Below, in pieces: positions 35,825-45,443 of a stretch of DNA of 64,000 nt. A program made the translations under genes and the position numbers. Where the stretch lies: positions 1 through 64,000 of the forward strand of contig JBMNLV010000011.1 in assembly GCA_050953005.1 (NCBI GenBank), read 5' to 3'. A model generated the notes under the pieces. It was not told where the DNA came from, did no database searches, and was given only the letters and a program-made list of their open reading frames with translations. Source of the stretch: UBA6115 sp050953005 (GTDB lineage Bacteria; Bacillota; Clostridia; Christensenellales; Aristaeellaceae). Positions within the stretch are counted from its first letter, which is position 1, and every line of letters starts with the position of its first letter.

Positions 35825-37306
35825 ATGAAGAAAACCCTGTCTATGCTGCTGGTTCTTGTGATGGTGCTGGCTTTGTCCGCCCTGGCCTCTGCCGAGAACT
35901 ACACCATCGTATCCTACCAGAGTTCCTCTCAGGGGCGTCAACCCGATGAGAATGACCCCATCCTCAAGGTGCTGGAAGACAAATTCAACGCTGATATTCA
36001 AATCAACGTAATCACCAGCGAGTATCAAAGCAAGTTGAATCTGGAAGTTGCCAGCGGCAATACTCCTGATATTATGAAAGTTTCCGCTGCCCAGTTCAGA
36101 TCGTTCCTTGATCAAGATCTGTTGCTGCCAATCGAGGACTATGTCGAAAAAATGCCTAACTTCATGGCATTGTATCCTGACGTGCTGGAAGATCCCACTC
36201 TGCGCGTGGATGGTCATCTGTACTTTCTTCGTGGCAACAAACCCGCAGAAAGCATTATCAAGAGCTACTGGAGTCTGTGGATTCGCAAGGACTGGCTGGA
36301 CAAGCTGAGTCTTGAAATTCCGACTACGCTGGATGAGTTCAAGAATGTTGCCATTGCGTTCGCTACACAAGATCCTGATGGCAATGGTGTCAACGATACC
36401 TTCGGCTACACCGGCTTGAATGAAGTCAACAACGGCTACATGGATCCTATTCTGGGCGCCTTTGGCGTTGGTCAAGATGACTTTATACTGGATGCGGAAG
36501 GGAATCTGGTCTATTCTGCCGCTACTGAAGCCTATCGCGATGCGCTGGCCTGGATGAAGGATTTTATCGCAACCGGCGCTGTTGACCCCGACATCAGCCT
36601 GATGACTACCTTCGACGCAGTACGTGAAAAAGTGTACCGTAACCAGGTAGGCATGATGTATTTTTCCTGGGCTGAATTTGTGAAGCCTCCTTATGATCAG
36701 ACCCTGGCTGAGATGACCCCCAACGCTGAGTGGATCCAGATCGATGCTCCCATCGGCCCCGCCGGCAAGAACAGTTCCTGCTACAATGTACCAGGCTTCG
36801 CCAACAGTGGATGGGTGCTCAGCGCTGATCTGGCCGATAATCCTGAGAAACTGGATCTGATTTTGCGGTATCTGGATTACATCACCACTGGTGAAGGCTC
36901 CGATTTGGTATGCTATGGCGTGGAGGGCACTCACTTCAACTATGTGGACGGAAAGGTTGTCACCACCGATCGTATCAGCGAGGTCAGCTTCGCTTGGCAG
37001 CACCAGCTGATGGGACGTGATGAGATCAACTATTTGGCTATTAAGTTCCCCACTTGTTCTGAGGAAATCGCCACCGCGGCCGGTTACAACCGCATTAACG
37101 CTTACGACAGCTATGTTTCCATTCCCGACGGTCAGAACAAGGCTGACCTTACCCGTTATGTGACAGAGGAAACCACTCGTTTCATCTACGGCACCCGCGA
37201 TCTGGCCACTTGGGAGGACTACAAGTCCAATCTGTATAACCTTTATGGTTTGCAGGAGTACATTGATATCGGCATAGAGAACCTCAAGGGCGCAGGCATT
37301 ATCTAA
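35825..37306 (+). CDS. LplA-type substrate-binding protein
   Basis: Binding protein of 493 residues from ATG 35825, preceded by AAAGGAGG; 17 earlier in-frame codons lack a site. Residues 1-22 are a signal peptide (MKKTLSMLLVLVMVLALSALASA) with an A-x-A cut and no lipobox. Length and the stretch DPDGNGVNDTFGYTGLN, a calcium-loop-like motif common in the LplA family, support the call. It serves the two permeases upstream. The ligand is unknown; the following oxidoreductase gene suggests a compound whose breakdown needs redox chemistry. Confidence 0.9.
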   Translation: MKKTLSMLLVLVMVLALSALASAENYTIVSYQSSSQGRQPDENDPILKVLEDKFNADIQINVITSEYQSKLNLEVASGNTPDIMKVSAAQFRSFLDQDLLLPIEDYVEKMPNFMALYPDVLEDPTLRVDGHLYFLRGNKPAESIIKSYWSLWIRKDWLDKLSLEIPTTLDEFKNVAIAFATQDPDGNGVNDTFGYTGLNEVNNGYMDPILGAFGVGQDDFILDAEGNLVYSAATEAYRDALAWMKDFIATGAVDPDISLMTTFDAVREKVYRNQVGMMYFSWAEFVKPPYDQTLAEMTPNAEWIQIDAPIGPAGKNSSCYNVPGFANSGWVLSADLADNPEKLDLILRYLDYITTGEGSDLVCYGVEGTHFNYVDGKVVTTDRISEVSFAWQHQLMGRDEINYLAIKFPTCSEEIATAAGYNRINAYDSYVSIPDGQNKADLTRYVTEETTRFIYGTRDLATWEDYKSNLYNLYGLQEYIDIGIENLKGAGII

Positions 37307-37380
37307 TCAGTTCATTCATTCATACCAGGGGAGGGATGGCTCAGGCCTCCTTCTCCTTTTCAATCTTGGAGGAGAAGCAT

Positions 37381-38646
37381 ATGCAGTTTATTCGTTCAGT
37401 CAAAGACGGCGGGCACTATGATCTTATCGTATGCGGCGCGGGTCCGGGAGGTACGGCTGCGGCTATTAGCGCTGCACAGGAGGGCAGACGCGTTTTGCTC
37501 ATGGACGCTGCGGGTTGTCTTGGTGGCTACTGGACCAGCGGATTGATGAGTATCTCGTTGGATATGCCAGGAAAAGGCGGCATACCTTTGAAAATATGCA
37601 ATGAACTGCTTGCTAAGAATCGCGCTGAATGGGCAGATCGGGCAAGTTATGTCTATGATAATGAAAGTATGAAGCTGGTGCTGGAAAGCATGGTTTTGGA
37701 TGCCGGTGTAGACGTGCTTCTCTACTCTCGCGTGACGGATGTGGTGGTGAGGAACGGACGTATCAACTCTATACTCGCCGATGGCATGACTTCCATGGGC
37801 TTTACAGCGGATTTCTTTGTGGATGGCACGGGCCACGGCAGACTGGGGCAACTGGCAGGCTGTCGTTTCGACATCGGTTTTGAAGGACGTCAGCAGCCTG
37901 GCAGTCTGGAATCAGTGGTGACCGGTGTACCGGCAGCTTTGTGGCAAAGTGATATTCACAATGTTGTTATCAAGCGCAAGTTTAAGAAGATGCTGATGGA
38001 CCTGGGAATAGACTGCACCTATCCCATGCCGCTCTTATTCGGTCTTCCGCCCAGTGGCGTGCTGCACAAGATGGCTGTTAATCATCAGTATAATGTAAGT
38101 GCCGATGACGACTTTGGCATGTCTCGCGCCACACTGGAAGCCAGGCAGGAAATTAACCGCGCAGCGAATGCTCTGGCGTCACAGCCAGGCTGGGAAGACT
38201 TTACCCTGGCCCAGACCGCTGAGCAACTTGGCCTGCGTGACAGCCGTCGCATTGAAGGCTTGTACACTGTAACCGCGGAAGATGCTCTGCAAGGTCGGCG
38301 GTTTGATGATGGCGTGTCGCCTGTGCATTTCAATCTGGATGTTCACATTCTGGCTCCGGATTACAAGCTGCCACCCGAGGTGGAGGACTACCGTTTCAAG
38401 CCCTTTGATATTCCTATGCGTAGCCTTATCTCCAGTCAGGTGGGCAACCTGTTCATGGTGGGCCGTTGTATCAGTGGCGATTTCCTTGCCCATTCAGCTT
38501 ACCGTACCACCTGCACTGCTTGTGCGCTGGGCGAAGCGGCTGGTCTGGCGGCTTCAAGGCTGCACAGCGGGCAAAATGCAAAAGAAACGGATGGAGTGGC
38601 AATCCATAATGAACTGATACGGCGCGGTTACAACTTTGAAGTATAA
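37381..38646 (+). CDS. FAD-dependent oxidoreductase (FAD_oxidored family)
   Basis: Flavoprotein of 421 residues from ATG 37381, which follows GGAGGAG. The dinucleotide-binding motif GAGPGGTAAAISAAQEG lies at about residues 17-33, with the acidic ribose contact in LLMDAAGCLGG. FVDGTGHGRLGQLAGC is the second FAD motif, and NLFMVGRCISGDFLAHSAYRTT near the C-terminus is the third conserved block of the family. Substrates of these enzymes in importer operons are mostly unknown. It ends the plus-strand importer operon and faces two paralogous oxidoreductases across the convergent gap at 38647-38815. Confidence 0.85.
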   Translation: MQFIRSVKDGGHYDLIVCGAGPGGTAAAISAAQEGRRVLLMDAAGCLGGYWTSGLMSISLDMPGKGGIPLKICNELLAKNRAEWADRASYVYDNESMKLVLESMVLDAGVDVLLYSRVTDVVVRNGRINSILADGMTSMGFTADFFVDGTGHGRLGQLAGCRFDIGFEGRQQPGSLESVVTGVPAALWQSDIHNVVIKRKFKKMLMDLGIDCTYPMPLLFGLPPSGVLHKMAVNHQYNVSADDDFGMSRATLEARQEINRAANALASQPGWEDFTLAQTAEQLGLRDSRRIEGLYTVTAEDALQGRRFDDGVSPVHFNLDVHILAPDYKLPPEVEDYRFKPFDIPMRSLISSQVGNLFMVGRCISGDFLAHSAYRTTCTACALGEAAGLAASRLHSGQNAKETDGVAIHNELIRRGYNFEV

Positions 38647-38815
38647 GGAAACGTTGTTATACAACGCAAACAATGGAAAAAGGCGATGGTTGACCAAGAG
38701 ATACATGCGTGCTCATTTGTTCAGCATTATTCGCCATGTCTTTATAGATGTGATCTATGATCTGTTCCAGAAACAATCCCTTCGACTGTCACCGGCCATC
38801 CTGTCTGACGCTCCG

Positions 38816-40198
38816 CTATTCCGCGTACCGCGCGCCGCGCGCCAACATGCGTGCGCGCACGGCCTGCGGCTGCAGCCGGCGCGGGGAGATGCCTTCCTGC
38901 AGCGCTAGCGCGGCGGCAATGCCTGCCGCTTCGCCGGAGGAACGGGCGGACTGCTGTACGCGCACGCTGGCTTGAGCGGCAAAATCGGCGCCAATGCAGC
39001 GCCCCGCCACCAGCAGGTTCTTAAAGCCTTTGACGTACAGGCAGCGCGCCGGGATATCATACCAGGGCTTGTTGTCCCGCGCCGGGCCGGTCAGGTGGGT
39101 ATTGCTCAGCACCCGGCCATGCACGTCGATGGGATAGTTGCTTTGGCAAAACATGTCATCGTGCTTGCGCTTGGCAAACAAATCCTCTGCCGTCAACACA
39201 TAGTCGGTGGCGATCTCCCGGCTTTCGCGCACGCCCACCAGCACCGCGATCTCGGCCAGGTACGCGCTCTCAAAGCCGCGCAGGTATTTTCTGTAAAAGG
39301 CCATCTGCCGCATAATGCGCTGCTTGCCCTCCAGCTGGGCCAGCGTCAGGTCGTCTGGCGAGGCGCCGTTGATGCGCACAAAAAACTCCGGGCTGTTGAC
39401 GGCCATGCTGCCCGGACGGCCGGGCACATGGAAGGCCTGCCAGTACAGATGATCCTCCTCCAGCAAATCACCTTTTTGCACAGCCTCCTCAAACAGCGCG
39501 CTCAGGGTGTAGGGTTTGTTCTTGACGCAGGCGGCGTACATCCACCGCCCGTCATCGGACACATCGGCGCCATTGTCAAGGCCGGTTTGCCTCTTCAATT
39601 CCTCAAAGCGCCGGCGCAGCGCGCGCATGTCAATCCCGCCTACAAGGTAGCGCAGCGACATCGGCTGGTTGACGCCGGTGTCCGGAGCGCCCTGGGTGTA
39701 TTGGGCGCCGGCGCGCACGCTCACGTCGCCATCGCCGGTGCAGTCGATGAACACGCTGCCCTGCACGCGTGCCAGGCCAGCCTTGTTGGCGATGACCACG
39801 CTGTCTACCCGCGTTCCCCGCGCCACCGCCTGCGGAATGAAGGTATGGTACAGGACGCGCACTCCGGATTCGCGGCATAATTCCTCCAGCACGATTTTAA
39901 GCTGCAGGGGGTCAAACGCACGGCCATCCGGGCCACACGCGCCGCGCGCAAGCAGCCTGTCGCGCACCAGATCGCTGATATAGCTGCAGGGCGGGTCGCC
40001 CTCAATGCCGCTGTGCATGACCGGGGTGACCAGGGCTGCAGTAGCCGAGCCGCCCAGCATGCCCAGCTGTTCCACCAGCAATACCTCGCACCCCTCACGG
40101 GCGGCGGAGATGGCCGCGAACGCGCCGGCCGTGCCGCCGCCGCACACCACGATCTCAGCCCGGTCGGCCACCGGCAGCTGCGCATACAGATGCTGCAT
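38816..40198 (-). CDS. FAD-dependent oxidoreductase (FAD_oxidored family)
   Basis: Flavoprotein of 460 residues, last gene of the minus-strand importer operon. It has the N-terminal GGGTAGAFAAISAAREG Rossmann motif with LLVEQLGMLGGSATA, then VFIDCTGDGDVSVRAGA, then NLLVAGRCIGADFAAQASVRV near the C-terminus. It is a clear paralogue of the genes at 40225-41493 and 37381-38646, more GC-rich than the latter. ATG 40198 has AGGAA nearby. The two minus-strand oxidoreductases are separated by only 26 bp. The reaction cannot be specified. Confidence 0.85.
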   Translation of the reverse strand: MQHLYAQLPVADRAEIVVCGGGTAGAFAAISAAREGCEVLLVEQLGMLGGSATAALVTPVMHSGIEGDPPCSYISDLVRDRLLARGACGPDGRAFDPLQLKIVLEELCRESGVRVLYHTFIPQAVARGTRVDSVVIANKAGLARVQGSVFIDCTGDGDVSVRAGAQYTQGAPDTGVNQPMSLRYLVGGIDMRALRRRFEELKRQTGLDNGADVSDDGRWMYAACVKNKPYTLSALFEEAVQKGDLLEEDHLYWQAFHVPGRPGSMAVNSPEFFVRINGASPDDLTLAQLEGKQRIMRQMAFYRKYLRGFESAYLAEIAVLVGVRESREIATDYVLTAEDLFAKRKHDDMFCQSNYPIDVHGRVLSNTHLTGPARDNKPWYDIPARCLYVKGFKNLLVAGRCIGADFAAQASVRVQQSARSSGEAAGIAAALALQEGISPRRLQPQAVRARMLARGARYAE

Positions 40199-40224
40199 GA
40201 AATTCCTCTCTTTCCTCGTCCTGT

Positions 40225-41493
40225 TTATCCGATGAACGCGCCCTGCTGGGTCAGGACGCGCTGGATCTCAGCCACGTCGGCCTCGCGTGGCGTTACGCCC
40301 GCCCGGTGCGCTACCGCCGCCGCTACGCCTGCGGCCTGGCCCAGCGTGGCCACGATGGGCAGGATGCGGATGGAGGCCTGTGCCTCGTGCGTAGCCGATA
40401 TGCACCGCCCGGCCACCAGCAGGTTGCAGGCTTTCAGCGGCAGCAGGCTGCGGTACGGGATGGTATACCAGGTGCCCGGCGCGAAATAATAGTGGCTGGT
40501 GCCGCTGCCCTCGGGGTTGTGGATGTCGATGTCGTAATTGCCGGCGGCAATCCGGTCCGGGAATTTGGTGCAGGCAATCAGATCCTCCTGCGTAAGCACA
40601 TACTCGCCCACGATCTTGCGGCTTTCGCGCACGCCGATTTCCCCTGCGGAATACACCAGCTGGCTGTTTTCAAAACCCGGCACATGTTCCTTGAGGAAAT
40701 GGTATATTTCAAACATCTGCTTGCGCGCGGCCATTTCAGCGCGGGTAACATCAAGGGGGTCCACGGGATTGTGCCTGACTACCCGCGTGGTGTTAAAGTG
40801 CAGCATGCCGTCCACCAGGGTGTTGAACACCAGCACGTTTTCGCGCGGATTGGTGATTTTTCCTTCGGCCTGGAGCTGCTTGTACTTGTCCTGCATCAGC
40901 TGGCGGTTTTCCCGGAACAGCGGGATGTCCACATTGCCGATACGGAAGCACAGCGTCATGGGCTGGCACAAGCCGTCCCCGCGGCCCAGTTGATGCGGGC
41001 AGCCCGCCATCACGGCCAGGTCGGCGTCACCGGTGCAGTCGATATACCTGCGCGCCGTAAACCTCAGCGCCCCGGCCTTGGTGGCAGCCTGCAACGCGGC
41101 GATGGTACCGCCGTGTTTTTCCACGCCGCACAGCGTGGCGTGGAACAGCACCCGCACGCCCTCGCGCACCACCAGCCTGTCCAGCGTCAGCTTCAGGTAT
41201 TCCTCATGGATGTCCTCCCGCCCCGGTCCGTGGTAGCCGCCCGCTTCCTTGAGCAGCCCTTGCAGTTCGGCAAAAAAGCCGCGGCTGAGCGGAAAACGCT
41301 GCCCGTCCACCGTGGTGCTGTACGGCATGAAGGGGTTGATCAGCATGGTGCCCGGCGCGCCGCCCAAAAACCCGGCTTTTTCCAGCAGCAGCACCTCCAG
41401 TCCCTGCCTGCGCGCTGCCACCGCCGCCGCCACTCCTGTCAGCCCGCCGCCGACAACAATCACATCCCATTGCGTATTGATAAGCTTTTGCAT
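40225..41493 (-). CDS. FAD-dependent oxidoreductase (FAD_oxidored family)
   Basis: Flavoprotein of 422 residues from ATG 41493, which has AGGAG six bases upstream; the frame continues 46 codons further into the neighbouring intergenic region and is not used. VIVVGGGLTGVAAAVAARRQG and LLLEKAGFLGGAPGT form the FAD site. RRYIDCTGDADLAVMAGC and NLLVAGRCISATHEAQASIRI are the later family blocks. It lies between the binding-protein gene and a paralogue, as the fourth gene of the minus-strand importer operon. Confidence 0.85.
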   Translation of the reverse strand: MQKLINTQWDVIVVGGGLTGVAAAVAARRQGLEVLLLEKAGFLGGAPGTMLINPFMPYSTTVDGQRFPLSRGFFAELQGLLKEAGGYHGPGREDIHEEYLKLTLDRLVVREGVRVLFHATLCGVEKHGGTIAALQAATKAGALRFTARRYIDCTGDADLAVMAGCPHQLGRGDGLCQPMTLCFRIGNVDIPLFRENRQLMQDKYKQLQAEGKITNPRENVLVFNTLVDGMLHFNTTRVVRHNPVDPLDVTRAEMAARKQMFEIYHFLKEHVPGFENSQLVYSAGEIGVRESRKIVGEYVLTQEDLIACTKFPDRIAAGNYDIDIHNPEGSGTSHYYFAPGTWYTIPYRSLLPLKACNLLVAGRCISATHEAQASIRILPIVATLGQAAGVAAAVAHRAGVTPREADVAEIQRVLTQQGAFIG

Positions 41494-41551
41494 GTTTTCT
41501 CCTGATGCGCATAGGGGCCCGCACGCGGCGGGCCCCATGGAAAGGTCCGGT

Positions 41552-43063
41552 TTATTTGATATCGTAACCGAAAATGGCGTTGTACGGGGATGTGCTCTCC
41601 CGCGCGGCGTTGACCAGGTCCGGGTTTTCATGGTACCAGGCTGTGGCCGCTTCCTCCAGCGCCAGGCCGCCTGCGCTCTCCCATTCCTTCACAAAGTCGT
41701 CATAGCCGTCCAGCGATTCGGTGCCGGCGATGACCTGCATGAAGTAATCGTTGCACAGGGTGCCAAGCGCTGCGTAATACTCGGTGTATTCCGGGAAACG
41801 CGCGAATGTCAGCGGACGGCCTTCAAAGCCAAAGGCGGCCGCCTTGCTGTTGGAATCGTAGAAGGTATCCCACTGCACCTGCGTTTTGTGCACGCGCGCC
41901 ATCCAGGTGATAGGATGCTCGTACTGGTTGCGCCCGATCTGGTACTGGGAGCCCTGGTTCATGTCGTCGTTGAATTTGGGCAGGATGGGCACAGGAATGC
42001 CGTCCTCGCCCTTGGTGTAGTGCTCGCCCTCAATGCCGTCGTTGAAAGTCCAGTAGTTTTCAGGCTCCAGGCGCGAGGCGATCATGCCCATGGTGTAGAC
42101 TGCGTCCTCGTCTGATGCCGTGACCGGCACCACAAATACGCGGCTGATGCCGTTGGACACCGCGATGTGGCGCTTGCCCTGCGCATCCTCCAGCGGCACG
42201 ATGGTTTTGAAGTAGGCATCCTTGTGCCCGCTGTCGACCAGCGCGTTGACCCAGTTGAGCGTTGACCAGTGCGCGGCAAAGGTCATGACAGCCTGGTTGG
42301 AGGAAATCTTCTCGTTGATTTTGTCGCTCGCGTTGACAGGCCAGTCCACGTCGATCAGGCCCTCGGTATACACCTTGTTCATCCAGGCCAGGTACTCCTT
42401 CATGCCCGGATCGCGCAGCCAGGAAACAATCTTGTCGCTTTCAGGGTCCACCACAAAATCATACGACAGGCCGAAACCGGAGGCAATGACCGCCTCCACC
42501 GCGTTTCTGCCTGTAAGCGGGATCAGCCCGGTGTCTTTCTTGATGGCCGCCAGCAAGTCATAAAACTCCTGCACGGTGGCGGGTTCCTGATAGCCGTGTT
42601 CCTTAAAAATGTCAGTGCGGTAGCCGATGCCGCCCACATAGACAGCGTCATCCACATTGGGCACGCCGTAGATGCCCCCATCCGCGGCGGTGCAGTATGT
42701 CCATCCCAGCGGATAGATGGCGTCCTTGACGGAGGGATGCGCCTCAATGGCGGCGTTCAGGTTTTTCAGCGCGCCCTGCGCCAGCAGGGTCTGGTACATG
42801 TTGGGGGATACGGAGATCAGGTCATAGTCGGTGCCGGATGCGATCTCCATGGCGAGCTGGTTGTCATCGGCGTAGTAATCGTACTGCACCTTGAAGCCGG
42901 TGATCTCCTCCAGCAGCAGCCCTACATAGTTGGTGTTCATGTCGAAGGATTGGGTGCCCACCAGCATGCGGATGGTCCTGCCCTCCTGGGCAAAGGCCGT
43001 CATTATGCCCGCGCCCAGCAACAACGCAATCACCAGCAGCAGAGAAATCAGTCGTTTTTGCAT
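41552..43063 (-). CDS. LplA-type substrate-binding protein
   Basis: Binding protein of 503 residues from ATG 43063, preceded by AAGGAGG. Residues 1-26 are a signal peptide (MQKRLISLLLVIALLLGAGI, ending near TAFAQ). The mature protein opens with a strand-forming TIRMLVGTQSFDMNTNYVG. It is the third gene of the minus-strand importer operon, corresponding to the binding protein at 35825-37306 in the plus-strand operon. The two proteins have the same architecture but differ too much for recent duplication. Confidence 0.88.
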   Translation of the reverse strand: MQKRLISLLLVIALLLGAGIMTAFAQEGRTIRMLVGTQSFDMNTNYVGLLLEEITGFKVQYDYYADDNQLAMEIASGTDYDLISVSPNMYQTLLAQGALKNLNAAIEAHPSVKDAIYPLGWTYCTAADGGIYGVPNVDDAVYVGGIGYRTDIFKEHGYQEPATVQEFYDLLAAIKKDTGLIPLTGRNAVEAVIASGFGLSYDFVVDPESDKIVSWLRDPGMKEYLAWMNKVYTEGLIDVDWPVNASDKINEKISSNQAVMTFAAHWSTLNWVNALVDSGHKDAYFKTIVPLEDAQGKRHIAVSNGISRVFVVPVTASDEDAVYTMGMIASRLEPENYWTFNDGIEGEHYTKGEDGIPVPILPKFNDDMNQGSQYQIGRNQYEHPITWMARVHKTQVQWDTFYDSNSKAAAFGFEGRPLTFARFPEYTEYYAALGTLCNDYFMQVIAGTESLDGYDDFVKEWESAGGLALEEAATAWYHENPDLVNAARESTSPYNAIFGYDIK

Positions 43064-43131
43064 GTGAGAAACCTCCTTAACTTTAATTATCTGGACACCT
43101 TCCCACAGCGGGAAAGTGGTTCCGTCATGTT

Positions 43132-44052
43132 TCAGCCCTTGACCGACCCCACGCGCATGCCCTTGACGAAGTATTTCTGCAAAAATGGGTACACGCACAT
43201 GATGGGCACGCAGGCCAGCACGATGGTGGCGGCGCGAATAGCCTCGGTGTTGAGCGCAATGTTTTCCAGCGCGTCCATGGACAGCGTTTCATCCACGTTG
43301 ACAGCCTCGGTGACAATCACGTACAGGTAGGTCTGCAAAGGGCGCATATTGGGCTTGGTGATGTACAAAAGCCCGGTCATATAGTTGTCCCAGTAGCCCA
43401 CGGCGTAAAACAGCCCGATGGTGGCCAGGGCGGGCAGCGACATGGGTAGCACGATGGATACCAGCGTGCGGATATTGCCCGCCCCGTCCAGCTGGGCAGA
43501 TTCCTCAATGGCCTCCGGGATTTCCTCAAAGAAGTTTTTCAGCAGGATGACATTGTATACGCTCAGCATGCCCGGCACGAACAGTACCCACAGCGTGTTG
43601 ATCAGCCCCAGCGAGCGCATCAGCAGGTAGTTGGGCACCATGCCGCCCGAAAACAGCATCGTGAACACAAAAAATAAAATAACGGGCTTGCGCCCGTACA
43701 GCCAGGTTTTGGACAGAGGGTAGGCCGTCAGGCAGCTGATGGTCATGGCGCCCGCCGTACCCAGCAGCGTAATCAGCACCGATACCCTGAGCGAATCCCA
43801 GAACTGGCTTTGCCCGGTCACGTACTTGTAGGTACCCAATTGGAAATCCACCGGAGTGAAAATGACCTTGCCGGTGGTGATGGCATTGTTGCTGGAAAAG
43901 GACTTGGCCACCGTGTTCAGGAACGGCAGCACCATCATTAAGCCGATAATCAACAGCAGGAATACGTTGACAGCGCCCAGCGCGCGCTCGCCCGGCGACA
44001 GGCCGAAGGCAGCGCTGGTGCGGATTTTGCGAGGGGTCTTTTGTGTGTTCAT
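43132..44052 (-). CDS. LplC-type ABC transporter permease
   Basis: Permease of 306 residues. The first helix is VNVFLLLIIGLMMVLPFLNT. EESAQLDGAGNIRTLVSIVLP is the EAA loop (E-S-A in place of E-A-A). The C-terminus YFVKGMRVGSVKG is typical of LplC. It abuts the LplB-type gene upstream with no gap (stop and start adjoin at 44052/44053), so the two are surely co-translated. Confidence 0.9.
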   Translation of the reverse strand: MNTQKTPRKIRTSAAFGLSPGERALGAVNVFLLLIIGLMMVLPFLNTVAKSFSSNNAITTGKVIFTPVDFQLGTYKYVTGQSQFWDSLRVSVLITLLGTAGAMTISCLTAYPLSKTWLYGRKPVILFFVFTMLFSGGMVPNYLLMRSLGLINTLWVLFVPGMLSVYNVILLKNFFEEIPEAIEESAQLDGAGNIRTLVSIVLPMSLPALATIGLFYAVGYWDNYMTGLLYITKPNMRPLQTYLYVIVTEAVNVDETLSMDALENIALNTEAIRAATIVLACVPIMCVYPFLQKYFVKGMRVGSVKG

Positions 44053-45048
44053 TTACCAGATGCTCCGTTGGGTCAAACGGCGGCTGAGCATATTGCCGCC
44101 CAGGATCAAAACCATGTTGATCAGGGAATTGAAGAAACCTACCATGGTGCCCTGGCTCCAGTTCAGCTTGCCAAGGCCCTCGCGGTACACAAATGTGCCG
44201 ATAATATCGCCGGATTTGTACACCGTGGGATTGTACATGACCAGGATCTGGCTGAAGCCGGCGTCCATGATGCCGCCCAGGCGCAAAATCAGCATCATGA
44301 CGATGGTGCTGGCGATGCCGGGCAGCGTCACATGCCAGATCAGCTGCAGGCGGTTGGCGCGGTCGATGCGCGCCGCCTCGTACAGCTGCGGGTCAATGCC
44401 GGCCATGGCCGCCAGGTAAACAATGGTGTTCCAGCCCGATTCCTTCCAGGAGCTGGTCAGCAGCAGCAAAAAACGGAACCATCGGTTGTCCATGAAAAAC
44501 TTCTGCGGTTCGCCGCCCAGCGCGATAATGGCCTGGTTGACCAGGCCGGTGGTGCCCATGATGTTCATGAACAGCGCGCCCACCACCACCCAGCTTAAAA
44601 AGTGGGGAAGGTACATGACGGTCTGCAGGCTGCGGCGCATCACATTGTTGCGTACCTCATTGATCATAATGGCCAGAATAATGCCAACCGGGAAGCAAAA
44701 CATCACCTTGAGCGCGCTGATCACAAAGGTATTGGTCACCGCCTGGCGGAACTTGCTTTGCCGCCACAGCGCGTTCCAGTTGTCCAGCCCTACCCAGGGG
44801 CTGTGCGCGATGGCGTCAAACGGGTTGGCGCCGGCGAATATATTGTATTTCTTGAACCCGATGACCAGCCCGTACATCGGCGTATAGGAAAACAGCAGCA
44901 CAAACAGGATCCCGGGCAGCAGCAGGGCGTACATGCTGTAGCTTCTGCGCAGCCGCGCACGCTGTGACCGGCGGCTGCTTTCGCGGATGTTGTCCAGGGT
45001 TTGCCTGGACAGCTCCGCCCGTCCCCGCAGTTGCTGCTGCGCCATCAT
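44053..45048 (-). CDS. LplB-type ABC transporter permease
   Basis: Permease of 331 residues from ATG 45048 (MMAQQQ); a second ATG is the next codon and either may be used. A basic N-terminal tail of about 45 residues (RESSRRSQRARLRRSYS) precedes the first helix YALLLPGILFVLLFSYTPMY. The EAA loop is EAARIDRANRLQLIWHVTLPG, with Arg replacing the usual glycine. First gene of the minus-strand importer operon. The ribosome-binding site is only AAAGGG. Confidence 0.88.
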   Translation of the reverse strand: MMAQQQLRGRAELSRQTLDNIRESSRRSQRARLRRSYSMYALLLPGILFVLLFSYTPMYGLVIGFKKYNIFAGANPFDAIAHSPWVGLDNWNALWRQSKFRQAVTNTFVISALKVMFCFPVGIILAIMINEVRNNVMRRSLQTVMYLPHFLSWVVVGALFMNIMGTTGLVNQAIIALGGEPQKFFMDNRWFRFLLLLTSSWKESGWNTIVYLAAMAGIDPQLYEAARIDRANRLQLIWHVTLPGIASTIVMMLILRLGGIMDAGFSQILVMYNPTVYKSGDIIGTFVYREGLGKLNWSQGTMVGFFNSLINMVLILGGNMLSRRLTQRSIW

Positions 45049-45256
45049 GTCACGCCCTTTCCATGGATGCCGGCGCGCTCCTGTACGGTCCGTCCGCCAT
45101 CTACACGCCTGATTATTGATGTTCTTGTTCGGAGATGAAGTCACATCGAAGAGTGTTGGTCGTATGGGATATAATTAGACCTCAATCTGCTCCTGCACGG
45201 TCCGTTCGCTGTCCCGTGCCCAAGCTTTGCGGGTTCTTTACACAATTTGTATAAAC

Positions 45257-45285
45257 AGTGTACCATAATAAAAGCCGTTTGTCAC
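45257..45285 (-). promoter_or_regulatory. Candidate sigma-A promoter of minus-strand importer operon
   Basis: On the minus strand GTGACA (one mismatch to TTGACA) is followed after 17 bp by TACACT (two mismatches to TATAAT), about 210 bp upstream of the LplB-type start. Spacing and AT-rich surroundings fit a housekeeping promoter; transcription start is not shown. Confidence 0.4.
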
Positions 45286-45443
45286 TTAAAATCTTGATTT
45301 TTCTTCTATTTTTCTCCCATTTGATACATTTTATGCCTTGCGCGCGTCACGGGACGCAGAATTTCGCGCAGAAAAACACCGCAGGCTTGATTGCGTCCAG
45401 CACAATAAAGCCTTCCGTCCCGCCGGGTCAATGATATGCCGCC

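Noticed and set aside
38647..38815. A small gene in the gap between the convergent oxidoreductase genes
   Set aside because: The short frames lack ribosome-binding sites and overlap the ends of the real genes; I see only a small GTTGTTATACAAC hairpin.
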